From assembly GCF_964275005.1 (NCBI RefSeq), contig NC_092698.1:30519662-30583661 (forward strand): DNA of 64,000 bases, read 5' to 3'. This DNA comes from Diadema setosum (taxonomy: Eukaryota > Echinodermata > Echinoidea > Diadematoida > Diadematidae). Position 1 is the first letter of the stretch; each line of letters begins with the position of its first letter. Made by a program: the position numbers and the translations under genes. This document shows positions 24,839 to 37,646 of the stretch, piece after piece. The notes beneath the pieces were generated by a model. It was given only the letters and a program-made list of their open reading frames with translations, was not told the DNA's origin and did no database searches.

Positions 24839-27428
24839 GTAAAGATAAGGAATAAAATTCAGAGTTGCCAATTCAATGATGGCGAAACTACGCCAGGACT
24901 TGCTGGGTTAATAACAATGGACCAGACTTACAGCATCGATACATGTACTAGGGTGTTTTTTTTTCTCTCTTCTTCCTGGCAAGCGGCCCCAAACTCTCAT
25001 GGATGCAAATGGACTGTAGACCGAATTGTATGTGATACAAGTTTCGATGCTTTCCTGTATTAAGTGAATTCATGCAATTTGAAAGCACACCGATAGCATT
25101 GCTGGCAGGAAGGAGGCAGTTGTGAGCGAAAGAAAATAAGTCTGCCAAATAACCCCATGATTGACGTTACAAGGCATAGAGAAGTGAAAGCAGAGTGTGC
25201 TGTCAAAACAAAGTGCTTAACACGAAAGAGAGAATTATATTATCACTCACTGATTAAGAGGAAAAAAAATTACTGTGTATCGTGAAAGATTGCATTATAT
25301 TTTCTTATCATTTGAGGTGCATTATGGATATTCATATGCAAAGTTAATCGTGTGCATCAAGAAAATCTGCAATTAGCTATTCAACATTCGCTGAAACGAT
25401 TATGAGCAGGGCATACACCTGAAAGTGCTAACGCGAATATAGATTTATGGGGCTGGCAGTTATGATTTTTTTTTTTCGCGATTACTACAAAATAATACTC
25501 ATGTTGTCAGAAACGTTGATGGAAGGCTGGCTTCATTGTCGACTTGTCCTAACCTACTCTGTTTTATGATGCGTTCCTTCACGTACTTGGTGAGTGCGAG
25601 AGAAGTTGTTAATATTCATCTGCGCAGTACCCCCGGGACAGTACCTGACCGTGTACTCCGCCTTCTTTATAGATGCAGACTTCTGGAAAGTTTGTTACCA
25701 TGGTTACAGAGTACCTCGAATTGCGGAGTACGAGATATTTTCCCCCTGTTGCAGTTTTGTCATTTTTCATTTAGCACAGGGAAAGAGATGTTCACTTTAT
25801 ACGAAGAGATAACGTACATGCGTGTAATTATTTTCCTGCTCTCCTTGAATCGCCAGATAATTCTCCTTTCCTGAAAATTCTCTTTTTGCCATTGGCAAGT
25901 GTAATCTTCTTCGCTTTTCTTTAAAGTTTGTGACTTTTTTGTGAAGCTTGGATACAAGCAATGGTAACGAGAGACTTCGTTTCCAGACACTTCTTGATCA
26001 CTCGAAAGTCACTCAAACTTTGTTGAATATCCTTTCGTTTACGTGAAAATTATACATTTGGTAAGAAAACTTTATTTGTCCCACGATTGATGAATAATAC
26101 CTTACACAAAAGTGTTTTTTTTTTTCACAAAATGACATGTTAATCACGAGGTATTTCAACTGAATGGGTTCACGCGAGATCTAATATTGGTTATCTGATT
26201 GATTATTTGACTCCACATTTCTCCATTCATAAAGTAAGTTAATCATACTCAAAAAGTATGCGTCAGAGAATGAAGGTATGATTTGGTATGATTTGTCATG
26301 CAAAACTGTAAGTTCTTGCAGACCAAGTATTTCAGATGTGTGGATCATTCCATACGTATAAATGCGCTTTTAGACAGCTGTTGTTATATATGTTTTATAT
26401 TGTGAATGTTTTATTGTAAATACGTGCACATGGTTTGTTGTTTGCATTTTACAGTGCCCATTCGTTCAAACATCTGAGAAAATAAAGGCATATGAAATAA
26501 ACGCGATTGCAGACGCCTTGAAAGAGCGCATTGTGTCAAGTTATGTTCTCGTTCTCGTGTTCTTAAGGTCTTGCATATTATGTGTCTTAATGTATTATCT
26601 TTGATGCCTAATAAATCATGAACATGTCCATCTATTAGGTCTTATAATGGATTGGACTTTAAACCAAATCGCTTGTCGATGAAAACGATGAGAAAACTCA
26701 CTTTGCAGATGATTAATTATACAAAAGTGCCACGTTCCTTTGAATGACAATTCAATGTCATCTGATGTCATAACATCTTTTTGAAAAGTAAACAAGGTAC
26801 AAATTTGTACGAGTATTTAGCGCTTCTTAATTTGAATATCTAGTGATGAAAGATAAATGTGTAACTCTTTCATGGAAGGTGGAAAGAGTTTGGAACTTTC
26901 CAGAGTTGTCGTCGTTCGCATTCAACATGGCACCACTTCGAGAGGGTCAAGGAAGTATACAGGGACTATAATGATCCCATTTTATTCCGGGCTTTCCACC
27001 ATTTACAATGTATCACTGAAACCTCAATACATATCTAGTATTGAAGTGACGAATTTCTCCCTTGTTTTAAATGCACCAATGGGGGGGGGGGGGGGCAAAC
27101 ACCTCCGTATAGTTAAAAAAAGATAGTAAAATAGTCGTAATCCACTTTTACAATAGACAATTGTATGTAACACCATTTATTCACATTTGATAAAAAGTAT
27201 TCAATCACATAGAAAGCAATCTAATACAAATTCGTTTCCATAAAGAGTGTTCAAGGGTTCTGAAAACCCATGTAACAGAGAAAAAACAACACATGATGTA
27301 CTCTATTGTAATGTACTATTCAGTCATAATTATTTCATCTATTCACATATTTACAAAAGCGTTGTTATTATGTACACTAAGTAAATGCATACAAATATAC
27401 AATAAGATAAGATTGTAGAATTTTCCTT

Positions 27429-27501
27429 CATTTCATTCATTTCATTTCATTTCATTTCATTTCATTTCATTTTATTTAATTTCATTTCATTTCATTTCAT
27501 T
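27429..27501. repeat. (TTTCA)n tandem repeat
   Basis: About 14 units of the pentamer ATTTC, with slight decay in the middle. Confidence 0.95.
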
Positions 27502-27693
27502 TAGATAATCAATATGCAACGAAATAACGTTTCCTCTGTATAGTACCTTTATTCAAAGGCAAAACAGCGTAGGCTAAAGTAGCAGAAATGTCCAAGGTGT
27601 GCCTTATCTTACCTCTACTTTAAGCCCATATTTCTCTCTTCCTCTTTTTTTTTTTCTCTTTTTGGACGTATGGCACACAAGGGTATGCCTTTC

Positions 27694-27697
<4 letters not shown>

Positions 27698-27739
<42 letters not shown>
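27698..27739. repeat. (TA)n microsatellite
   Basis: About 20 TA units. Confidence 0.95.
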
Positions 27740-27742
<3 letters not shown>

Positions 27743-28871
27743 CTTCTCTTCTTGGCGAAATACTTAATTATCCGTTGGGATGTCTTTTTTGTTTTTCGTC
27801 TACTGGATTACAGAAGTTTAAGGTACATCACGTAACACCCCAAGTTTTCCTGAAATCTCTTAAGTCGGATGTTTCCTTCTGATGTGCACATATAATCTGA
27901 GGATGTTTTCTTCCTCCAACATCAGTAAATAAATCATATGCACGATGAAAGGTTTAAGATCGGTGTGGGAGACGTTTCACTTGCCGGAGTACAACGTTGT
28001 TCTTGGTGTTGTCTTGATGATTGTGAAATTCCACACAGTTGACTAAGACCAGGGAGATGTCTCACCTCCCTGTTACGACTGTCCGTCTTCGATTAAACAT
28101 ATAGCGAGCTTTAAATCTGCGACGCGAACGTTAAAGGCCACCGCCCACTATACGACTTTGCCACGATTTACTGGTCGTACCACCTTAAGACCGGGAGTGT
28201 GACGTCACCAGCTATGTCAGTTTCCTGCGACTGGGTCGCAGAGCCAGTCGACTTTCAGCCAATCACGCTACAGTATAATATGTATTGTAAAATGAGCTTT
28301 AGAATCTCTGCAGTCTGATCGGTCAATTATCACGCATTGATTTTTACTGATCCACACTGAGCCATGCGTCCCGTAAAATCCGAACGCATGGCTCAAGCCT
28401 TGTATAGTATTGTAGATGTACCGGACGCATGATGGGAAAAAGGTTGAATTTCATGAATTTACGGGCCCATTTTATAGAACGAATGATGGACAGGCCTATT
28501 TGTTGGATCAGTGAGAATCGGACGCTCTCGATAAACTTTGGAAACAGTCTTATACCCACTCGCAGCGCTCGTGGGTTTAGACAGTTCCATCTAATTCTCA
28601 CCGATTTACTCTGTCCTGTGCATTATTTGTATATTGACACCAGTGCAGTCATGAGCCAAACTGTGCAGTCTGATCGCATAGTGAGCGATGTCGACTCGTG
28701 CAACTGGTTGTATGACTCGGCTTGACTCCAACGTGTGCAGAAAACCTTTTTAAGCCTAAAAGCGTTGCGTCCTCTTTAGAGTTGGCGTCGCAGATAAAAA
28801 GCATGCTGTTATTTTCTTCATAATGTGGAGGTAATGCTAGTGATCTGTGATAGATATAAAGTAGACATAGG

Positions 28872-30231
28872 GGCCCGTATTCTACTGTAGACCAAGGTTT
28901 AAACCCATTTTAGACTCGCCTATGGTTTAGCTAGACCCGAGGTTTAATTTTGTATTCTGCTAGCGAGGTTTAGTTAAACCCAAGACTATTTCGGGTTTAA
29001 ATTAAACCCGAAATAGTCTTGGGTCAAGCCACCATGGTGCCCTCTGTGGAAGAAGAAACTCTCCCTCTGAGTATTTTTCGCTCCATAAATCCACTTAGAT
29101 TTATTATTGGAAGTGTATCAGCCACATGAGTGTGACTTTCTTGGATTGTGAATAGTTTTTACGGTATTTATGTCGAATAAGGGCATGCAGTATTTTTGCT
29201 TGCGACGACTCGTAAAGCACTGTCATTAGTATACTGTACCTCCTTGTTTGTGTACGTGTGCGGCGCACATCACAGGATACATGGTAAGCGTTAGCGCTGT
29301 TATTCCTGGCTAGCTAGCTTTGCTCAGTTTTGATACCAGCAGAGCCATCGCGCCGCGCCGGCCGGCGGCACGGTTGCTGTGTGCGCTGGATGGGACATGG
29401 CTGTTTATGTCGATCGAATCGTGAATTCGGAATGGATTGGCGATTGATCAAACCAGGACTTTGAGGTAGGAAATTGAATAAAAGCTTTTCTCTTAAGGCG
29501 TGCACTTAAGCATCCGAAAGATTGTCAGTTAATAAAAATGGAAACCATTCTAAAATTTAGAAATAGGCCTATATCAACCCTGTCTTGATATTAGAAGTAG
29601 ATTTTACCTACCACACTAACCTAACTTAGATCTAACGTTAGTCCTAAAGGACCTAACGTTACAATTGTAGTCCAGCTATTCGAATAGGTCCTACGATCTA
29701 ACGATCGATCTAGTCTAATCCTAGATCGACCTCAGGCTGTAGACCCCCTACATTGAGTTCTTGGTCTAGTCTTCAGGTTATTTTCATTGTAAGGTCTAGA
29801 CTAACGTTATATTAGTACAGGTAGTACTAGGTAGGCCCTAGTAGTATTTCTAGATCTCGAGTCTCTTCTGAGTGTACAAGTAGTACAATAGTAGGGTTCC
29901 TAAACGTATCTCGTGTGTACACGCGTGTGGCCGGCTAGCTAGCTGCTGTATCCAGCCAGCCACTCGTTTCGTGCCATTGATCTGTACAACACACGCTCAG
30001 TGTGCTGGTACCCGTACCAGTCATCGTTAGACTGGAAATAAACCTCCTCCTGGGTAGGTTTAATTTAAACCCGATTTAGACCACAGCTGGACTGAGTAGA
30101 ATACAAATTAAACCTGGGTTTAAACCTGGGTCTAAACTGGTGGTTTAAACCCAGGTTTAAACCCCCAAAACCCACTTTTAGACCCAGGCGTGGGTTTAAA
30201 CTCGGTCTAAGTTTTTAGCAGAATACGGGCC
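28872..30231. mobile_element. 1.36-kb inverted-repeat DNA element
   Basis: The left end GGCCCGTATTCTACT and the right end (reverse complement GGCCCGTATTCTGCT) match. Both sub-terminal regions are built from GGTTTAAACC-type units (28900-29030 and 30050-30215). A perfect 45-base palindrome sits at 28979-29023. The centre has no long ORF, so it is non-autonomous. I could not see a clear target duplication, so the superfamily is open. Confidence 0.65.
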
Positions 30232-30393
30232 ACAGTCTTTACTGCCATCGTGGTAAGTTGCCAATAGCAGCAACTTTATCAAACACACGTATCAACAATT
30301 GTCAACTAGATGTCATCATAGTTTTCTTTTCCTGTCTTATCTGTTCAATTTGGTATCATTATTTTTATGCTATTAGTTATAAATACTGAAAAT

Positions 30394-30399
30394 TTTATT
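30394..30399 (-). promoter_or_regulatory. Candidate poly(A) signal for gene B
   Basis: AATAAA on the minus strand about 220 bases past the gene B stop codon. Confidence 0.4.
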
Positions 30400-30617
30400 T
30401 TCAGTTATTATCATTGTAGCTGCATTCATTGAAGAATGGCTATTTCAGGTTGCAAATGAAGATGGCCAACGAGGCGACTATCGTTTAATGTCAGACACTC
30501 TTTGCTTGATGATGTTATGATTACATAATTTGATTATATTATTATAATTCCAGACGTGCTAGACAGTACTAATGGTTGGATGTATCCGTGGTTTAAACAG
30601 TCGCTACCACAGGACAA

Positions 30618-31753
30618 TCATAATCCAAGGACTAACTGGTTGTAAGCCACGTCGCCTCGAGTCGAAATATCGTCTATGTTACCGGCAGATGACGCCCTTC
30701 GCCTCCCGCGCGCCCCTCGTATCAACTTTGAGTAACAATCCCCTTCTTCAGCGAAAGTTAGTGTATCGGGTTTTGTCGCAAGCTCTGGGGGCGTTGGGCA
30801 GCGTGTCCGCAGGGAACCAGTTCGCTTCCTGCCCAGCGAGTTGTTGCAAGCAGCCTCCTGTAGCAACATGCGATGTCGCGCCATGGTCCTAGGCGACCAC
30901 GCCTCGCGGCTTGGGTAACCAGCACTAGAAGTCTTGGACAGCACTGACCGGACCTTTGATGAAGGTGGCTTCAGCGCAACCTTTGGTTGCCCCTCCCCTC
31001 GGGGATATCTTCCGCTTGATTCTGAGCTGTGTCTTCCCTTCGCCTCAGTGAATAAATTTCTGTTTTCGTCGCATGGCGAAGAATCCACACCATCCTTGCT
31101 TACCGCAATTGGTAGAACTTGGCGCCATCCCTTGGCACAGTTTTTGATCTTCGTTGGACTAGGTGTGGGAACACTATCAGGAGTGCTAGGACTATTTGAC
31201 TCGGCTTTCACTTCGAGGCTGAAATAAAACGGGTCTGGATGGCTGACTTGTCGCTGGAGAGCCTCAGTCAATTGCTTCCTTGGACGACTTCCCCGAAGGC
31301 GAACACTTGGTCGTCTATTCGTGTCACCGACGTCAACGATTTCAGTGACGACATAGGCCAGTGGATCGCGACACGGTGAGTCTCTTGAGCCTGGCGTACT
31401 AGCCTCGGATTGAGTGCGTTGTTTACCTCGGTTCAACATCGAACCCGTTTGGGCTCTTGGCCGCTTGTCTAGATCGTCCATGGCCGTCGATTGCTCGCGT
31501 TCGGGGCTGCTCATATGCCAGTCCAATGTGTGGGATTTTTGGAAGGCAATTTTGAGCGGCAGCGCCAAGGTTTCACGTAGTGCCGCCACAGACGGGGACG
31601 GGAGATCAGGATCAACCACGGGTGTATCGTCCGAGGAACTGCTGGTTGGCTCGAAAGAGGAGCGTAGGCTGAAGGAGTAATCCCCTGACAATGTGGGTAT
31701 GTTGACCGTAGGTGAAGCCACGTCTTTTTGAAGAGATATAACCGATACCTGAT
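30618..31753 (-). CDS. Gene B exon 5: cytoplasmic tail and stop codon
   Basis: Begins after CCTCTTGACAG in phase 1 and stays open for 377 codons. Motifs include DPFYFSL (equivalent to DPYYFKL in gene C), paired YSKL and YNQL, and between them the basic-Ser run RRRASSAGN, which resembles a basophilic kinase site. The protein ends four residues after YNQL. The frame upstream of 31753 is intron. Confidence 0.85.
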
Positions 31754-32111
31754 CTGTCAAGAGGTATAAATGGAAAAGAACCAACCGGAAATAATTCAGA
31801 TGGATAGAATTTGTAAAACGATACACAGTGTCGATTAAAGCAACTATAATCGTCTATCGCGGTCACACACTACAACCTTGTACCGTCCTCGTATTTTGAA
31901 GTGTTTATCAATTCTTACTGATGATATAAATAGTCTCTTTTTACTTTTGATTGATATCTCCGTTTTCTTACATGATTATATACATTCATTTAAAAATGCA
32001 ATCATTTGCATTTGAACTCGTGATTGGTGAATTCATGAACCTAAAGACCAAGAATAGGAGATCAATAATCTTCCTGATTAACAGCCTTATATGTAAAGAT
32101 ATATGATACGC

Positions 32112-32151
<40 letters not shown>

Positions 32152-35100
32152 AGCAAAAAAAAAAGAAAGAAAACAATTTTTCTCAAAGAATGTTTTGCAA
32201 TCCAAATTGAAACGAAATAAGAGAAGAAGAAATATGAAAAATGGCAGAATTTTGAATTGATTTCTCAAATTAGAAAATTTGTAAATTATGTTTGGTTCTT
32301 GAATCTGTCTCATGAATTCTTAACTTACTAAATTGAATGAATGAAATAAAGATATCTTGTTATTTTAATCATCTTTGTTTCCTTACTCCCTATGTCATTT
32401 TCAAGTTTGAGTTGACAGAAAAATTTTTATTTCCCCTCTTAAGTTTAACTCTTTGCTTTTGTTTTAGGTTATAAAGAGATAAAGAGAAAGAAAAATTATT
32501 TTTGCTATTTCATTAAAGGTATAATTTACATTTTGCAGATGAAACAAAAAACCAGCATCAGTGCTTCAAAATATTTCTAAAATGTGAGTTTGGGATAGAA
32601 ACAACCGCTGTGAAAATTTGAATCCGTACAATCAATGTTAAGTATTGTTAAATACACAAAATGTGTACAATAGTTATAATAAGAATGGTACCAGACTAAA
32701 CCGTCTACAGTTATGGTTTAGTGAGAAAAATGCTGATATCTCCTTATATTTTAGGCTTTATTGTGAAAATTTTATATGATACGATGTTTTGTGATACAAC
32801 AGACCTACACATATGCATCAAATGTGATATCTTGAACATTCTTTAAATCACTGCTCCCAAAGGTAAACTGGACCTTTAATGTCTCTCATTGTGTTAAACT
32901 GGTCTTTCGTTATCATTGTTATCTTGAAGGGCATTTGCAAATGAAAGATAATATGTCAATCTTTACAATTCTTACTTTTGTGCCTTAGAGGAGCAAAACT
33001 ATGTGTTCACTACTGCTTAAAGTTGATAGCCAATTGAATTACCTTTAATATGGTATATAATACATTGGTTTTCATCAAAATCCTCTATGAAAATTCTGAA
33101 CTCGAAAATGTGTATTTTTTTTTTAGCTGAGTGTATATATAATATACAAGAATATACTTTCTTTTTTTTTTCATTACCTTCCTCATCATGTTCTTTCTTC
33201 GTCGTCTTCCCAAAAGTGAATCTGGGGAGAGGAAGGGAAGAGACACTTACAATTTCGATTCTAAATGACGTCTAATGGTTTTTCCAATTTTATGACGCGA
33301 TGTCAGAACACACACACACACACACACAGGATACAAAACGAAACTCGTTGCGTTATACCTATACAAGGACTGCTCGAATATCCTCGCACTGATACCAATA
33401 TGTACTAGTTTGTGCAACACTAACAACAAATCATATTGTGAAATATGGAATTGTTACGGTGACAAAAAAAAACAACAACAACACTCTCTGGCAGTAGAAG
33501 GTGAATGAAAGGGGCACTACAGACCAAAACAAAAATTATACGCAGAGGATCGAATTAAACAGCGATATGCTAGAACCTTCTGTTAGAATGCCATGAACAT
33601 AATCATGAGGAAGTCACTTTCAAAGGGGCTCCGATCAGACATTTCTTTTTATATGTGATATAAAGGCAGTTGAAGGTAAGACATCATGCCTCCTCGTATT
33701 CTCGAAGTGAATTGTTGCACTAAATGAATATGATAATACGTTGGATCTCTAGTGCAATGTGATGTGCTACGCTTCTCATCTCCTGATCATTGTGTTTGAT
33801 GTCGAAATAACAATAATGCATTGTGAACAAACATCTCTTAGGGAGGAAAAAACAAACAAACTGTGGTAAGCATACCTGCGTTGGGACTTCATGAGCATCG
33901 ATAACTTCTGGAAGAATTTGGCCATGATGACCACTTGAATGGCGCAACACAAGAGTGCCAGTACACCAAAGACGGTGCCAGTTATGGCTAGAGGGAGAGC
34001 TGTAACAACAACAATAAAAAAAAAAAAGAGATGGGGGTTAACATACAGGGATGCTTCGATCCCTCTCAAATGAGTTCATTCCTCTAAAATTGTCAACTGC
34101 ATTGTTTATCTTCTTTCTTCATATTTGCTTCAATGATATGATATTAGTCGAGCTGCACATTTGTTTTTAGCTCTTGAGTTAAACAAGTTTCAAAGGAAAA
34201 GTCGTTGACGAAGCTGTTCATGATGGACATGGCGCGACTCGAAATTCCAGTATCGGTTCAATAAGTCGCGACTACTATTTGATGAGAGGATATATATATA
34301 ATATCATTCGATAAAATTCTTGGATGAAAATTTTCTACGAATTCACTCTATCACCTGCCAGACGAGGGATGGGGCGATAAGAATGCCTAAAGGGAACAAT
34401 ACCTATACTTCCATTTCTCCTCTAACCATGTCGCAATGCATTTCACTGCGATATAATGATGATTGAGCTTTTATAACGCATATAACATACCAATGTTCCC
34501 TGTGCGTTTTACTAATAACTTTTATCCATTTCACACACATTATCACCAAAACATATTGACAAAATTAGACAATAACATACTAAATATACAACACACAACT
34601 TACTGAAGTTGTACAGATTGATATACGTATCTTCAAAAAAAAAAAGTGGTATACAAGTAAATATTCACGAGAACAACCATATAGGATTTTACCAGATAAA
34701 AAATATCGTTCCTTTGCATGACGTAGACCATTCAATATTTGTTTTATAAAGCACTTCGAAGTAAACGGATATCATCGGATGAAGACCAAGCCCGATGATG
34801 ACCTGACTACAACGACAACCGTTTCTCAGGGCAAGGAGAATGGAATACTGAGAGATTGATGAAGAGCCTATGGAGTAATCTACGTGAATGGTGACGTCAC
34901 CATAAGCTCCCCAAAACTGGATATTTGCACGCAAATACCATGAAATGTTTGGTGAAGAGCAGTCTTCAGATAAATGAAATCAACAATGATTTGATGAGAT
35001 CAGAGTGGTAGATCTCCTCGACTCCAAGCTCGACCTTGGTTTTAACGTGCAGGACCAAGGCGATCTAGATCGACAGAATTACACACCGCATCCAACCTGA

Positions 35101-37604
35101 AATACTTCGGACGGAAAGAGCTGATCAACAGCGACCACTGATTGTAAAGTTCGACCGGTACAATAGATTCGTCAAAAAACGTAAGCCGCCAGAAGGTAGC
35201 TGAAGAGAATTCCGATATAAAATATTATATTCGCGAAGACCTGACATCGTCTAGGCAGTTCTGAGGGTCCCATATCGTACAAGCTTTGCTTTTTAGTGGG
35301 ACCCTCCATTTCCATTCCCATCCTTGTAGTATGCATAATATGTATATACCTTAAAAATGTCATTATATTGTTACTCATGATCACATGTACTTTGTGAATT
35401 TACGTTTTTGAAATTATTACAAATATGTTTGTTTAATGCATTGTATATAATTTTCCCTGTTTATTTCATGGAAAATTGAATAAAGTTGAATTGACTTGTT
35501 CATTCGCGCTGCTTCTAGAAAGCGACTCGATCACCACGGCATGGTCCAATGATGGCAAAATTCGTGCATTGAAAAGAGACCATGAACTACATGTACTGTA
35601 TATCAGTAAAATATAAGTCAACTGGATTTACTTGTATTTTAGAGTAGCGACGTTTCACGTCAGGCCGAGTGATCAAAATACAAGTAATCCCAGTTGACTA
35701 GATAATGATTTACTGATGTAGTTCATGATCTAATTTACCTGGATGACTAAGAACATTCACAGACATACACTGAAAAGAGACAACAAGATTATAAACATCC
35801 AACATCGGGCAGATCTTGGAAATCTGTGATGTAACTACGTGATCTTGAATTCACGAGCAAGATGAAGATCCTTTAGCAATTTAAACGTATGTGTTGGCAA
35901 CGCATAACTCGAGGTAATCTATCAGTGTAAACACCTCGGTCAAAATGTCAGTGTCATTATCGATCGTAATCTAATTTGATCTCAGCAAATCGAAACTGTA
36001 AGACTTAAAGGGACCTGCTGTGAAATACAAATGCATGTTGACTTGTATTATTTCATAACACCCTGATAAGTACTCATGTGGCGAAAATGATATCTACACG
36101 TAATTACATGTCATGTATCTTTATGATACTATTTTACTATTTTTTTTTTTGCGATTTCTTTCTCGAACCAAATGACATTGCTTTAGTCTTATATACATTT
36201 AATGTCACCTTGTTTACTTTCATCCACTGGCAAGTCTTATCGAACTATAATTACATTTCGTCTTGTAATAATTGCATATTATCATTTCTACAAAATATTA
36301 CTGTGTCGTCTGCATGAAGAGACAATTTGACATTCAATGCCATATGTATATTACACAGGTCATTTATAATAAAAACATGCAAAACAACAATGGACCCCTG
36401 CCAGCGTAAAACCGTGGGGTACTCCTGATTTCACCGTTAGATATTCACTGAGAACTCTATCTGTAGAAACATTTTGTTGTCTATTGCTTGAATAATTTGG
36501 GAATAACTGTAGTTCCTATATTCCTGTGTCGCTCGAGTGAATAAATCATGTGGAAAGAGGTCAAAGGCTTTTCGTAAATCCAAAAATAAACTTCCAGTGC
36601 AGAAACCAGTGTATCGATTCTGTAATAGATATTCGTTGATATCACATAATGTTGTCGAATTTGAATGAAATTTTCTGAAGCCAGATTGGACCTGATTTAA
36701 CAATGAGTGCTCTATGGAATACATATACAATTGATTACGGATAGCTTTTTTTTTTATATCTTGGTTATAACAGGTAATAGCGATATTGGTATGTAACTAT
36801 TCAAATCAGTTTTACACCATTGTAAATAGGGAAAATTTTCGCAGTTTTGAAATCAGATGGTTTCGTTGCTATGGAGGGAGATTTGTGGAATAAGACAAAC
36901 AGTTGTTCACAAATGTGGTCAGTTGCTAATTTTAGTAATCTTGGATGCATACCTAGAATTCCTATAGACTTACTGCAATCTATACTTTTCAATTCTTTTT
37001 AACATATTCAGAATCTATTTCAGAAAATTCAAAACATGTATGTGATATACATCATCAATAGGTTATTTCAAATAGGGTGTCATATTATTGCCAATATGAA
37101 TACCTAGATCATCATTTGTATTACACTCTTCATTAGATAATTCATTGAAAGCATCTGCTAAATTGTCACTTATAATTCTTTTGTTTTTTATATACCTCAT
37201 ACTTCATCAATGGAAACAAATAACACATAAAATATACAATAATTTTGCATCAAATTCATAGTAATTACACTGTGATGGATTATTTCGCAAACATAAGTGT
37301 GTAATCTTGTGTCAGCATTATCACAAATATTACACCTCATCATCTTTTTTTTTACTGAATTCCATCACTTTAAGTACAAATTCTATTTATTGTGTCATTA
37401 ACAAAACCTTTATGTTCACATTCATTCTACCTCTTTTGAATTTCAATATCCATTGATTGAAGTTTTATGTCGAATAAATAATTACCCCCACCCCCTCCTC
37501 TCCCAAGCCATATTGATTACTTTGTATACTCCTCTAGTTCCTTATTCTCACCTTACTTCCCACTTCCCGTATTCACTCATATCTTTATTAGGCCTACTTA
37601 TACA

Positions 37605-37646
<42 letters not shown>

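Larger units (their letters stand above)
23431..30617. other. Gap between convergent genes C and B (7.2 kb)
   Basis: Holds a long TA microsatellite, a hAT-like MITE (24541-24838), a TTTCA tandem repeat, a hairpin near 28350-28395 (GAGCCATGCGT with ACGCATGGCTC) and a 1.36-kb inverted-repeat element. In 24850-27420 and 27740-28860 I find no gene; the 112-codon frame at 25536-25874 has no motif. Confidence 0.6.

Noticed and set aside
35739-35769. A 31-nt minus-strand segment with good acceptor (TCTCTTTTCAG) and donor (CAG|GTAAAT)
   Set aside because: It is open only in phase 0 to 1 and cannot join gene B exon 1 (phase 2) or exon 2 in frame; the 32-nt exon at 34355-34386 fits instead.
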